In this document: one piece after another, positions 24,045 to 32,749 of the stretch
Position numbering within the stretch: position 1 is the stretch's first letter
How the letters are laid out: the number at the start of each line of letters is the position of its first letter
The notes under the pieces: model-generated
What the model saw: only the letters and a program-made list of their open reading frames with translations
Databases searched by the model: none
What the model was told of the DNA's origin: nothing
Assembly: GCF_016881065.1 (NCBI RefSeq)
Contig: NZ_WXYN01000011.1
Location: forward strand, 270 to 64,269
Source: Planococcus soli
GTDB taxonomy: Bacteria; Bacillota; Bacilli; Bacillales_A; Planococcaceae
DNA: 64,000 bases
Direction of reading: 5' to 3'
Program-made: the position numbers and the translations under genes

Positions 24045-24073
24045 ACGATAAATGAAATCTCCTTTCCGGTCAA
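24045..24073 (-). promoter_or_regulatory. Promoter of the rsgA-like leader transcript
   Basis: On the minus strand -35 TTGACC (24068-24073), a 17-base spacer and -10 TATCGT (24045-24050). The transcript would start near 24038, leaving a short 5' end before the leader ribosome site at 24018-24027. Confidence 0.7.
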
Positions 24074-24195
24074 GAAAAATTTTGGAATATTGGAAAAGAG
24101 GCTTCTTGCATTAAATGGATGATAGCGCTAACATAAAGTGACTATTCCGATTATTCCAGTCAGCTAAACTTATTAGAAACAAAAGAGGTGAAGAA

Positions 24196-25263
24196 ATGGT
24201 AGAGCAAAAAGGCATGATCATTACCGTAAGATCAGGAGAAGAGCTCGACAAGGATAAACTTGAACAATTTCTGCGCAAAAACATCAAAGACTTGCCTCAA
24301 GGGGAGCTTCGTATACACCAGTTTGGCACGGGGCATTCCAATTTAACATACGCTCTGCAAATCGGAAGTTGGGAAGCGGTACTGAGACGGCCGCCGCTTG
24401 GTCCCGTCGCACCTAAAGCACATGATATGGAACGGGAATTCAAGATCCTGTCTGCGCTCTATCCCATTTTTAAGACGGCGCCAAAGCCTTTGGTCTATTC
24501 AGATGACGCATCCATTATCGGCAGCCCCTTTTTTATTATGGAAAGAAGGCATGGTATCGTGTTGGACAGTGAGTTTCCAGAGGTAATTGAAGCAACCGAA
24601 CAAGTGGGACGGAAGATTTCAGAGAAAATGGTCGACACTTTGGTTGAACTTCATTCGCTGGATTACAGACAAACCGCTTTGGCTGATATGGCAAAGCCAG
24701 AAGGTTTTATGCAGCGGCAAGTCGAGGGGTGGATCGGCCGTTATGAACGTGCGCAAACAGATAAGATTGAAGGCATAGACCAGCTTACGGGCTGGATGCT
24801 TGCGAACATACCCGTCTCGCAGGCACCTGCGATAATCCATTATGACTTTAAGCTGAACAATGCAATGTTCTCGGAGGATTTTTCGGAAATAACGGGATTG
24901 TTTGACTGGGAAATGACGACAGTCGGAGATCCGCTCGCAGACTTGGGCGCTGCCATGAGCTATTGGATTCAGGCGGAAGACCCGGATTTATTGAAAAGTG
25001 GGCTTGGGAAAGCACCCGTAACGGTGTTGAAAGGATTCTATAGCCGTGAAGAGTTTATCGCGAGCTACGGCGAAAAAAGTGGGCGTGACGTCTCGGATAT
25101 GAACTTTTATTTGACGTTTGCGTATTTTAAGCTGGCGGTCATCATCCAGCAGATTTACTATCGGTATAAAAAGGGGCAGACACAAGATCCCCGGTTTGCG
25201 CATTTTAATCAATTCGTCAAAAGTTTGATGGCCCATGCGTTAGCGACTGCTTCCAAAAAGTAA
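24196..25263 (+). CDS. APH-fold phosphotransferase (ACAD10-like family)
   Basis: 355 residues of the aminoglycoside-phosphotransferase/choline-kinase fold. FGTGHSNLTYALQ is the nucleotide-binding strand, HYDFKLNNAMF the catalytic loop (HxDxxxxN) and FDWEMTTVGDPLADLG the metal loop. Sequence style is that of the subgroup linked to acyl-CoA metabolism (as in human ACAD10/11), not of true antibiotic kinases. A P450 follows 81 bp later on the same strand, so the two may be one operon for modification of a hydroxylated lipid or xenobiotic. The substrate is unknown. Confidence 0.9.
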   Translation: MVEQKGMIITVRSGEELDKDKLEQFLRKNIKDLPQGELRIHQFGTGHSNLTYALQIGSWEAVLRRPPLGPVAPKAHDMEREFKILSALYPIFKTAPKPLVYSDDASIIGSPFFIMERRHGIVLDSEFPEVIEATEQVGRKISEKMVDTLVELHSLDYRQTALADMAKPEGFMQRQVEGWIGRYERAQTDKIEGIDQLTGWMLANIPVSQAPAIIHYDFKLNNAMFSEDFSEITGLFDWEMTTVGDPLADLGAAMSYWIQAEDPDLLKSGLGKAPVTVLKGFYSREEFIASYGEKSGRDVSDMNFYLTFAYFKLAVIIQQIYYRYKKGQTQDPRFAHFNQFVKSLMAHALATASKK

Positions 25264-25344
25264 GGATATAGGAGAATTTGGTAAATTTGAACGAGGTGAC
25301 GCTATTGCGCGCAGGGTATAGAAGAGGGAAAAGGAGGAATGAAA

Positions 25345-26532
25345 ATGACTTCAAATGGTACAGGCTTGTTTACAGAGCAATTTACACAGAATCCCTACCC
25401 AACATACAGCAAAATGCGGGAAGAAGATCCGATACACGCAGTACGTTTTCCGGATGGCCAGAGCGGCTGGATGGTGACGCGTTATGAAGATGCAGAAAAA
25501 GTGCTGAAAGATCCACGGTTTACGAAAGATCTTTCAAAAATTTACGGAGGCAGTATGGATCAGATGAGCGTCTTTACACAAAACATGCTGTTCTCAGATC
25601 CACCGGACCATAAACGGCTGCGAGGCCTTGCCCAGAAAGCTTTTACGCCTAAAATGATTTTGGGTATGCGCGAGCGGATACAGGAAATAACGGATGAGCT
25701 ATTGGCGGCAATGGAAGGCAAGAAACAGATTGACTTGATTGATGAATTTGCTTTTCCATTGCCGATTATCGTCATTTGCGAAATTCTGGGTGTACCTTCA
25801 GCAGATCGTGATAAATTCAGGCTGTGGTCGAACTCGATGATCGAAGGCACCAGTGGGGAGTTGGGAGTCACTGTCCAACAGCACATGAATGAATTTGTCC
25901 AATACCTAGGCCAGTGGTTTGCCAAAGTCCGCGAGCAGCCTGGAGACGACTTGATCAGCAAATTGATCCAGGCAGAGGAAGAAGGCGACCGCTTGAGCGA
26001 AAGAGAGCTGTATGGAGTGGTTACGCTATTGATCATCGCCGGCCATGAAACAACGGTAAACTTAATCGGCAATACGGTTTTGTCCCTGTTGGAAAACCCA
26101 GAGCAGCGAAAGCTGTTAATGGAGAAACCGGAACTCGTTAATCAGGCAATCGAAGAGTCCTTGCGCTTTAACGGACCGGTGGAATTCAGCACGTCACGAT
26201 GGGCAGCCGAAAATTTTGAATTTCAAAGAAAAGCGTTGAAAAAAGGCGATCTGGTCGTTGCTTCGCTAAATTCGGCCAATCGTGATCCTGAAAAATTTGC
26301 TGATCCCGAACTGTTCGATATCCAGCGTGAAAAAAGTCCTCATCTGGCATTTGGAAAAGGCATCCATATGTGCCTGGGTGCACCTCTTGCACGCCTGGAA
26401 GGCGAAGTTGCCATTGTCAGCCTTCTCAATCGTTTTCCGGAGATGGGCCTGGCTGTCAAGAGCAGCGATCTGGAATGGCGGCCGGGCATGATTGTCCGGG
26501 GCGTCAAAGAGTTGCCCTTGAAACTAAAATAA
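25345..26532 (+). CDS. Cytochrome P450 (CYP107-like, soluble)
   Basis: 395 residues from ATG 25345 (AAGGAGGA six bases upstream; the ATG at 25339 overlaps the site). The I-helix oxygen motif is A232-G-H-E-T-T237, the ExxR pair is Glu271-Arg274, and the haem loop FGKGIHMCLGAPLAR has Cys343 as iron ligand. No membrane anchor, so it is a three-component-type bacterial P450 needing separate ferredoxin and reductase, none of which is nearby. It follows the APH-like kinase. Substrate unknown. Confidence 0.95.
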   Translation: MTSNGTGLFTEQFTQNPYPTYSKMREEDPIHAVRFPDGQSGWMVTRYEDAEKVLKDPRFTKDLSKIYGGSMDQMSVFTQNMLFSDPPDHKRLRGLAQKAFTPKMILGMRERIQEITDELLAAMEGKKQIDLIDEFAFPLPIIVICEILGVPSADRDKFRLWSNSMIEGTSGELGVTVQQHMNEFVQYLGQWFAKVREQPGDDLISKLIQAEEEGDRLSERELYGVVTLLIIAGHETTVNLIGNTVLSLLENPEQRKLLMEKPELVNQAIEESLRFNGPVEFSTSRWAAENFEFQRKALKKGDLVVASLNSANRDPEKFADPELFDIQREKSPHLAFGKGIHMCLGAPLARLEGEVAIVSLLNRFPEMGLAVKSSDLEWRPGMIVRGVKELPLKLK

Positions 26533-26542
26533 AGACGCAACA

Positions 26543-26568
26543 AAGGCTGGATAGTATCCAGCTTTTTT
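26543..26568 (+). terminator. Terminator of the kinase-P450 unit
   Basis: AAGGCTGGATA...TATCCAGCTT stem, followed by TTTTTT. Confidence 0.88.
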
Positions 26569-26634
26569 GTTTGTCCAAAACCTATCAAGGGAAAGGGAAG
26601 AGAAAGGTACATACCTGTAGAAAGGGGAATGAAG

Positions 26635-27927
26635 ATGAAGTCACTCTCATTTTGGCTGAAAGAAAAACTGTGGCTTACTCCCGCCCTGTATATCGTGATG
26701 GCAGTCCTCCTGTCGATCACTTTTTTTTACGTCGACCTGTTGTATATTGAAAGGTTGAAACCTTACATCCCATCAGTTCTTTTGACAAATGTTGATTTAG
26801 CTAAAACCATTATGGGGAGCTTATCCGGTGCTCTGTTAACGATGACGACTTTTACTTTCTCAACAATTTTGGTTGTCCTGACTATGTATTCCTCTCAATT
26901 TTCTCCACGAACATTGAAGAACTTCATTCACGATAAGACCACTTGGCGAGTTTTGGGGATTTTTCTCAGTGGCTTTATCTACAACACCTTGTCGCTGTTG
27001 TTCATGAGAGATGATTTGTATACCACCGATGTCATTTCTACATTTGTCGGTATCGTTCTAGCCTTTTTCTGCTTATCCACTTTTGCGTATTTTATCCACT
27101 ATATCGCGACCAACGTACAAGTAGGTCAACTGATTAATGACTTGATAACAGATGCGGAGCGGGCGATTTCCAAAATCGAAAAACTGCAAGAAGACGAAGA
27201 GAGCGAAGAAGCGAAATGGAACCCAGTAGGGATAAAAGAAACGCACCGGGCTGAAAAAGAAGGGTATGTTCAATATCTCTCCTTCGGCAAGCTTGTGGAT
27301 TACGCAGAAGAACAGCAACTTAAAGTTGAGGTTCTTGTTAAAACCGGCGACTATATTTACGAAGGCAAGCCGATTTTCTATATTTTCAAGGTCAGTGATG
27401 CGGAACTGTCTGTCGATAAATTTTATTCGCTTGGTACATCCAGGACTTCAGAACAGGATCTCGACTTTGCCATTCAAAAATTGGTGGAAGTGGCGCTGCG
27501 TGCCATATCTCCGGGAATCAACGATCCGAATACAGCCAATGAAATAATTACAAGGCTGGGAAGACTGCTTGGCCAAGTAGGCCAGTTGAGAACCGGGCCG
27601 TTCTTGCTGGGCAAGGAGCAGGTCCTGTATCGCTTTCCTGCATATAAAAATATCTTATATAAAACTTATTATCAGTTGTCTCATTATGGTAAAGAGGATA
27701 TTTCGGTATTAATTTCCATCATAGAATCTTTGAAAGTAGCTGCTGAAATTGCACCCGATCAGAATCACCAAGAGCTTTGGGAAACTCATAGCTATGTTTT
27801 GGAAAGTGTGGATACTGAAGGTTTGAAATCATTCGATTACGAAGTGCTTCAGGAGAAAGTCGACCAGTTGGCGGAAGCCACTGGCCAACATTCCTATAAT
27901 TTACTTCTGGCAGAGAAAAACTGCTGA
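26635..27927 (+). CDS. DUF2254 membrane protein
   Basis: 430 residues, start ATG 26635 (AAAGGGGA at 26621-26628). Four N-terminal membrane helices surround the family signature SLSGALLTMTTFTFSTILVVLTMYSSQFSPR. A large soluble C-terminal domain (from about residue 175) includes the conserved AISPGINDPNTA block. The function of the family is unknown; channel or sensor roles have been suggested by its form. An MscS-type channel follows 47 bp later, so a joint role in osmotic or membrane stress is a reasonable inference. Confidence 0.92.
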   Translation: MKSLSFWLKEKLWLTPALYIVMAVLLSITFFYVDLLYIERLKPYIPSVLLTNVDLAKTIMGSLSGALLTMTTFTFSTILVVLTMYSSQFSPRTLKNFIHDKTTWRVLGIFLSGFIYNTLSLLFMRDDLYTTDVISTFVGIVLAFFCLSTFAYFIHYIATNVQVGQLINDLITDAERAISKIEKLQEDEESEEAKWNPVGIKETHRAEKEGYVQYLSFGKLVDYAEEQQLKVEVLVKTGDYIYEGKPIFYIFKVSDAELSVDKFYSLGTSRTSEQDLDFAIQKLVEVALRAISPGINDPNTANEIITRLGRLLGQVGQLRTGPFLLGKEQVLYRFPAYKNILYKTYYQLSHYGKEDISVLISIIESLKVAAEIAPDQNHQELWETHSYVLESVDTEGLKSFDYEVLQEKVDQLAEATGQHSYNLLLAEKNC

Positions 27928-27974
27928 AAAGTTTTTTGTAGGGTTAATGCACTGAGCAGTTAAGGAGGCCAATG

Positions 27975-29030
27975 ATGCAGAATAATCAGCTGTTTGAAGG
28001 GATCACTTTTTTAAAGGACTTATCTATAAGGGAATTTTTTATGTTCTTTATCTACTTGGCTTTAATCCTAGTAGCGAAATCCCTAAGCTTATATTTTTTG
28101 AAAAAGTTGGTTTCTTCCAATGATTTCAAAGAACGCATTTATCCGGTAATTGAGGATGTACTAAACTGGCTGGTGCTTTATGGGGGAATTCTTTTCTTTC
28201 TTTTCTATTTTTCCAAAGAGCAATGGCTGACTTTGGCTTTTTATGAAACAGAAGGGGTAGAGATTTCCATCTTGCTGATTGTTGTTGCCGTGATGATTGT
28301 CACGTTTGCGAGCCGTGTTGTCAAAGCGTTTAACCATTATGTTATGCCATTTGTTTATGAACAATTTAATGTGGACATCGGAATGGGCTACACAATCAAT
28401 CGGCTGTTGTATTATGTCGTAATGTTTTTAGCTTTGGCACTCAGTTTCACGACAGTCGGACTGGATCTGACAGCACTTGGCTTTGTTTTCAGTGTTTTAG
28501 GAATCGGTATAGGGTTTGGTGTCCGCAACATCGCCGCTAATTTTGTCTCAGGAATTATCATTTTATTTGAGCGGCCGATGGAAGTCGGAGAAATGGTGGA
28601 AATCGATAAAAAAATCGGTAGGATTACAAAAATTAAACTCAGGTCGACTGTGATAGAGACATTAAAAGAAGGGACCCTTGTCGTTCCAAATCAGTATTTT
28701 ATCGAGCAGATTGTCAAGAATCGTTCTAGCGCACAATTGTATGCAAGAGTAATAGTAAGTGTAGATTATGGCAATGATACAGAGAAAATAGAACAGCTTC
28801 TGACAGAAGCAGCTTTGGAGGCCATGAAAAAGATAAAAGGAACTCCCGAAAAAGAGCCGGATGTTCGATTTATTGAGTTTCGGAATTCAGCGCTGGATTT
28901 TCAGGTAGAGGTGCAGGTGTTCGATGTCGAGATGAAAGGCAGGCTTGAAAGCCAGATTCGCCATGCCATTGCACATGACTTTATCCAAAATGATGTAAAG
29001 TTAGCTCAAGGATTGCGTGATATACAATAA
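27975..29030 (+). CDS. MscS-family mechanosensitive channel
   Basis: 351 residues, start ATG 27975 with AAGGAGG six bases upstream. About four membrane helices precede the pore-lining helix and the conserved block GIGIGFGVRNIAANFVSG, followed by FERPMEVGEMVEI and the beta domain VVPNQYF. The C-terminal alpha/beta vestibule domain is present, so it is a complete small-type MscS. It opens on membrane tension during hypo-osmotic shock. It probably forms an operon with the DUF2254 gene. Confidence 0.93.
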   Translation: MQNNQLFEGITFLKDLSIREFFMFFIYLALILVAKSLSLYFLKKLVSSNDFKERIYPVIEDVLNWLVLYGGILFFLFYFSKEQWLTLAFYETEGVEISILLIVVAVMIVTFASRVVKAFNHYVMPFVYEQFNVDIGMGYTINRLLYYVVMFLALALSFTTVGLDLTALGFVFSVLGIGIGFGVRNIAANFVSGIIILFERPMEVGEMVEIDKKIGRITKIKLRSTVIETLKEGTLVVPNQYFIEQIVKNRSSAQLYARVIVSVDYGNDTEKIEQLLTEAALEAMKKIKGTPEKEPDVRFIEFRNSALDFQVEVQVFDVEMKGRLESQIRHAIAHDFIQNDVKLAQGLRDIQ

Positions 29031-29066
29031 AAAGTCCACGGCTTTGATCCGCCATGGACTTTTTAT
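29030..29066. terminator. Bidirectional terminator
   Basis: AAAAGTCCA / TGGACTTTT outer stem with GGC/GCC inner pairs, T runs on both strands. Between convergent mscS and CDF genes. Confidence 0.87.
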
Positions 29067-29083
29067 TTGATTTTTTAACTTTC

Positions 29084-29980
29084 TTATCCGTTTTCTTCAT
29101 TGTCCTGGACATACGCATAATCCGGTTCAATATGGACCAGAATAACGCAATGAGGTTTTACTTTCTGAATCTTCCTTTCAATCTCTTCTGTGATCCAATG
29201 GCTTTCCACGACATTCAAGTAAGGGCCGACGCTGACCGTTAAATCGATGAACATGACGTTGCCGTGATTGCGTCCTTTAAAGTCCCGCAACGCGATGACG
29301 CCAGGGACTCTGCGTACCAAGACAGACAAGGTTTCAACTTCATCTTCATCAAAGCCGTCTGTTAGCGTGATGACGGATTCTTTGAATATATCAAGCGCGG
29401 TTTTGATGATGATCAGGCCGACAATAAAGGCTGTAACAATATCCAAAATCGGGGCACCGAAGATTGCGCCAATGATACCGATTCCAGCACCGATACTGAC
29501 CAGAGCATCAGAGCGATTGTCATAGGCTGCGGCACGTACAGCAGAGCTTCTGATTTCCTTGCTGAGTTTCAAGTTATAGCGATACACCGCGTACATGACG
29601 ATTGCCGAGAAAAAAGCGACCCAGGCTGTGACCAATGATGGCGCTTCAGCAGCCGGTTCGAAAATCGAACGGATCGCATTGGTCAGAACTTGCAGGCCGA
29701 TGACCGCCATGATGAAAGAAGCCAAGAGCGAAGCGATAGTCTCGGCCCGCAGATGGCCGTAGTGATGGTTTTCATCCGGCGGCTTCTGGGAAATTCTCAG
29801 GCCGACCAAAACCGCTATAGAGGCAATGATGTCTGTCAAGTTGTTGAAACCATCCGCTTTCAAGGCTTCAGAAGAACCCCAAAAACCGAAAAAGAGCTTA
29901 ATGGCGCTGAGAAATACGTAAGCACCAATGCTGATCCAGGCACCTTTTTCCCCTTTGCGTAAGTTTGTATACAGGTCCAT
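29084..29980 (-). CDS. Cation diffusion facilitator (CDF) transporter, Mn2+-type motifs
   Basis: 298 residues, start ATG 29980 (GGAGGCGGG upstream); a longer frame begins inside the preceding remnant. Six membrane helices and a C-terminal cytoplasmic domain. The transport-site motifs are N-N-L-T-D in helix 2 (ADGFNNLTD) and D-N-R-S-D in helix 5, lacking the His found in Zn2+ transporters. Such N/DxxxD pairs are typical of Mn2+ exporters (MntE, MneP/MneS). Mn2+ efflux is therefore the likely job; iron or cobalt are not excluded. No yybP-ykoY Mn riboswitch is visible upstream. Confidence 0.92.
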   Translation of the reverse strand: MDLYTNLRKGEKGAWISIGAYVFLSAIKLFFGFWGSSEALKADGFNNLTDIIASIAVLVGLRISQKPPDENHHYGHLRAETIASLLASFIMAVIGLQVLTNAIRSIFEPAAEAPSLVTAWVAFFSAIVMYAVYRYNLKLSKEIRSSAVRAAAYDNRSDALVSIGAGIGIIGAIFGAPILDIVTAFIVGLIIIKTALDIFKESVITLTDGFDEDEVETLSVLVRRVPGVIALRDFKGRNHGNVMFIDLTVSVGPYLNVVESHWITEEIERKIQKVKPHCVILVHIEPDYAYVQDNEENG

Positions 29981-30011
29981 AAAGTTTCCCGCCTCCAAGT
30001 CGCTGAAACAA

Positions 30012-30045
30012 AGTGAAACGACCCTCAAAGGAGGGCCGTTTCACT
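30012..30045 (-). terminator. Hairpin upstream of the CDF gene
   Basis: AGTGAAACG-x-CCCTC pairs with GAGGG-x-CGTTTCACT (14 bp, one mismatch). On the minus strand TTTGTTTC follows, a weak U tract. It either ends the transcript of a lost gene (the remnant stop codon is in its loop) or forms part of the CDF 5' leader. Confidence 0.6.
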
Positions 30046-30204
30046 ATCTTTATTTTGTATTTTAGTTAATAGAATATATAGTTGGGAGCTCATATATGAA
30101 TGGCGAAGTTCTAGATTGGATGAGTAAAATGGACAGATGCCGTCAAACCGTCTTTTAATAGTATCGATGTCTTCTGGAGTTATGTCAATACCAAAAAGCT
30201 TCCA
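30025..30204 (-). pseudogene. Gene remnant: 59-codon open frame without start
   Basis: A minus-strand frame runs from just after TAA (30205-30207) to TGA (30025-30027) and has no usable start. It reads like the end of a real protein: WKLFGIDITPEDIDTIKRR, then FDGICPFYSSNLELRHSYM. The stop lies within the terminator-like hairpin, as at many genuine gene ends. I infer the 3' fragment of a lost gene; the family is not recognised. Confidence 0.35.
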
Positions 30205-30249
30205 TTACAGAGCCATTCATAAATTTTACATAAATTTAATGTTGAAACA

Positions 30250-30273
30250 TATAAGCAAACAGTTATGCTTATA
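30250..30273. promoter_or_regulatory. Inverted repeat upstream of chrA-kynU-kynB
   Basis: TATAAGCA and its exact complement TGCTTATA are separated by eight bases. TTGAAA (30242-30247) just before it could be a -35 box, so the repeat would lie across the -10 region as an operator. It is 30 bases before the chrA start. Confidence 0.5.
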
Positions 30274-30303
30274 GATAGAATTTTAATTTTAAAGGAGAGA
30301 GCT

Positions 30304-31476
30304 ATGACTAAGAAAAGGAACAACTATGCAGAAATTTTAAAGGCTTCGACTAAATTAGGGCTGACTTCATTTGGAGGGCCTGCTGCGCACATCGGTTATT
30401 TTAGAGATGAATACGTTACCAAAAGGAAATGGCTGGACGACAAAGCCTATGCAGATTTAGTAGCGCTTTGCCAGTTTCTTCCCGGACCTGCAAGTTCACA
30501 GGTGGGAATTTCCATTGGCATGCTGCGAGGCGGGATCTTCGGCGGATTTTTGTCCTGGTTCGGATTCACGATGCCTTCAGTCATCCTGCTTTTGCTATTT
30601 GCACTCATTGTCACCAATGGTTCGTTCGACAGCGGATGGATCCAGGGGCTGAAAATTGTCGCCGTCGCTGTTGTAGCGCATGCTTTACTGGGGATGGGTA
30701 AAAGTTTGGCACCGGACCGGCAGCGAATCGCGATTGCGGTAGGAGCGGCTATCATCATTTTGCTGATACCGACAACCTGGGCGCAAATCGGCGTCATTGT
30801 TTTGGCAGGCATACTTGGCTATGCTATTTACCGAAACGACAAAGCACCTGATCCGGTCAAACTGGTATTGAGCTTTGGAAAAAAGACTGGCTTGGCCGCT
30901 TGGGCTATTTTTGCCACATTGCTGATCGGCTTGCCATTGATCCGGCCGTTTATTGAATCCACTTCTTTCGCTATTTTCGATATTTTTTATCGTGTTGGTT
31001 CGATTGTTTTTGGTGGCGGCCATGTTGTGCTGCCTATGCTCGAGCGGGAAGTGGTGCCGGAATGGATGGCGCCTGATACGTTCATCGCGGGCTATGGAGC
31101 GGCTCAGGCCGTGCCAGGACCACTCTTTACACTGGCCAGTTATTTGGGTCAATTGATGAATGGCGGGTGGGGAGTGGTGATTGCTGTAATTGCCATGTTC
31201 TTGCCATCGTTCCTGTTGATCATTGGCACTTTGCCTTTCTGGAGCATCATACGTACGAAGTCTGGTGTCCAGGCAGCATTGAAAGGCGTCAATGCCAGCG
31301 TGGTCGGGATATTGCTGGCAGCCTTGTATGATCCTGTCTTCACTTCAGGAATCCGTGGACCTGTTGATTTTGCAATTGCGATAACCGCCTTCACAATGTT
31401 AGTCTATTTTAAACTGGCTCCGTGGATTGTCGTGCTGATTACGGCAGTTCTCGGTGCGATCGCTTATGCGATGTAA
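30304..31476 (+). CDS. Chromate transporter family protein (two-domain ChrA type)
   Basis: 390 residues, start ATG 30304 with AAAGGAGAG upstream. Two homologous halves of the CHR fold are fused: the first has GLTSFGGPAAHIGYFRDE and QFLPGPASSQ, the second VGSIVFGGGHVVLPMLE and AQAVPGPLF. This is the long form that exports chromate in other bacteria. It lies 19 bp before kynU on the same strand, so it is co-transcribed with tryptophan-catabolism genes. Here it may instead move an organic anion of that pathway, such as anthranilate or kynurenate; that is inference. Confidence 0.92.
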   Translation: MTKKRNNYAEILKASTKLGLTSFGGPAAHIGYFRDEYVTKRKWLDDKAYADLVALCQFLPGPASSQVGISIGMLRGGIFGGFLSWFGFTMPSVILLLLFALIVTNGSFDSGWIQGLKIVAVAVVAHALLGMGKSLAPDRQRIAIAVGAAIIILLIPTTWAQIGVIVLAGILGYAIYRNDKAPDPVKLVLSFGKKTGLAAWAIFATLLIGLPLIRPFIESTSFAIFDIFYRVGSIVFGGGHVVLPMLEREVVPEWMAPDTFIAGYGAAQAVPGPLFTLASYLGQLMNGGWGVVIAVIAMFLPSFLLIIGTLPFWSIIRTKSGVQAALKGVNASVVGILLAALYDPVFTSGIRGPVDFAIAITAFTMLVYFKLAPWIVVLITAVLGAIAYAM

Positions 31477-31495
31477 TGGCTGAAGGAGGATGGAA

Positions 31496-32749
31496 ATGGT
31501 AACAAGCAAAGAAAGAGATCAGCAGGATCCGTTAGCGGAATTTAAACAGGAGTTTTTTGTAGAAAAAGATACGGTATATATGGACGGCAACTCACTTGGG
31601 CTAATGTCGAGACGGGCAGAAGCAAAGCTGCAGGCTTTAATGGACAGCTGGAAGACATTTGGCATTGATGGATGGACTGAAGGAGAGCATCCTTGGTTTA
31701 CTTTAGCGGAAACGATGAGCGCACGCGTTGCACCTTTAGTCGGCGCTAGAGCACACGAAGTAATGGTGACAGGATCGATTACATCGAATATCCATCAAAT
31801 GCTGTCAACGGTGTTTCAGCCGACAAAAGAACGTTATGCAATCGTCGTGGACAACTTGAATTTCCCTTCCGACATCTATGCGGTGGAAAGTCATCTTCGT
31901 CTGCGGGGATTAGACCCGGCTGAGGCGATGCGAAAAGTCGGAAGCAAAGACGGCTATACGCTGTTGCTGGATGATATCATCGAACAGTTAGAGGATGATG
32001 TAGCTGTTTTGCTGCTGCCATCTGTGCTTTACCGGAGCGGCCAATTATTGCCGATTCGTGAAATTACACAAGCAGCCCATCAAAAAGGAATTCTCGTCGG
32101 CTTTGATCTGGCGCATTCAATTGGTGCCATGCCGCATGAATTACATGATGCGGGAGTGGATTTTGCTGTCTGGTGCCATTATAAATATATGAACTCGGGA
32201 CCTGGGGGGACGGGCGGACTTTACTTGCATGAGCGCCATCACCAGCTGCTGCCGGGCAATGCCGGTTGGTTCGGTTCGGACAAGAATCGCCAATTTGATA
32301 TGGACCACGAATTTTCGAAAGCGCAGGGTGCAGGTGCATACCAAATTGGGACGCCGCATATTTTCAGCATGGCTCCACTATTGGGGAGTCTGGAATTGTT
32401 TGAAGAAGCGGGGATTCAAGCGGTTCGCCAAAAGTCGCTCGAGCTGACAAGTCTACTGAGACAATTGGTCGGACAGAAGATTCCTGAATTGGTTGACGTA
32501 ACACCTATTAATGACGAGGCTAGAGGCGGCCACATCGCTTTTTCTCATCCAGAGGCTGCACGGATCTGCAAAGCATTAAAAGAAGCAAAAATCGTTCCGG
32601 ATTTTCGTGCACCGAACATCATTCGGCTGGCGCCTATCGCATTTTACACATCGTTCAGTGATGTGGAGCAAGTGGCAGAAAAACTGCAGAGCATCATGAA
32701 AAACGAAACCTACAAAAACTTCAGCAATGAACGAAATGTGGTGGCTTGA
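31496..32749 (+). CDS. kynU: Kynureninase
   Basis: 417 residues, start ATG 31496 (GAAGGAGGA upstream). A fold-type I PLP enzyme that cleaves kynurenine to anthranilate and alanine. Family blocks are YMDGNSLGLMSRRA near the N-terminus, the PLP-binding VGFDLAHSIGAMPHEL and the lysine region WCHYKYMNSGPGGTGGLYLHE. The C-terminus contains DEARGGHIAFSHP. The stop touches the kynB start codon. kynA (tryptophan dioxygenase) is not in the window, so either it lies elsewhere or the pair acts on imported kynurenine or formylkynurenine. Confidence 0.95.
   Translation: MVTSKERDQQDPLAEFKQEFFVEKDTVYMDGNSLGLMSRRAEAKLQALMDSWKTFGIDGWTEGEHPWFTLAETMSARVAPLVGARAHEVMVTGSITSNIHQMLSTVFQPTKERYAIVVDNLNFPSDIYAVESHLRLRGLDPAEAMRKVGSKDGYTLLLDDIIEQLEDDVAVLLLPSVLYRSGQLLPIREITQAAHQKGILVGFDLAHSIGAMPHELHDAGVDFAVWCHYKYMNSGPGGTGGLYLHERHHQLLPGNAGWFGSDKNRQFDMDHEFSKAQGAGAYQIGTPHIFSMAPLLGSLELFEEAGIQAVRQKSLELTSLLRQLVGQKIPELVDVTPINDEARGGHIAFSHPEAARICKALKEAKIVPDFRAPNIIRLAPIAFYTSFSDVEQVAEKLQSIMKNETYKNFSNERNVVA

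Noticed and set aside
23877-24122. 81-codon plus-strand frame over the rsgA-like leader
   Set aside because: No good ribosome site, odd composition, and the region is fully explained by the minus-strand leader (promoter, small ORF, terminator).
24196-25263. Aminoglycoside resistance gene
   Set aside because: The APH fold is clear, but sequence style and the P450 neighbour fit the ACAD10-like metabolic branch; resistance is not supported.
29981-30060. yybP-ykoY Mn2+ riboswitch before the CDF gene
   Set aside because: The hairpin at 30012-30045 lacks the conserved paired loops of that riboswitch, and the remnant frame explains it as an old terminator.
30304-31476. Complete chromate-resistance island
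   Set aside because: No chrB, reductase or mobile-element genes are adjacent; the neighbours are kynurenine-pathway genes.
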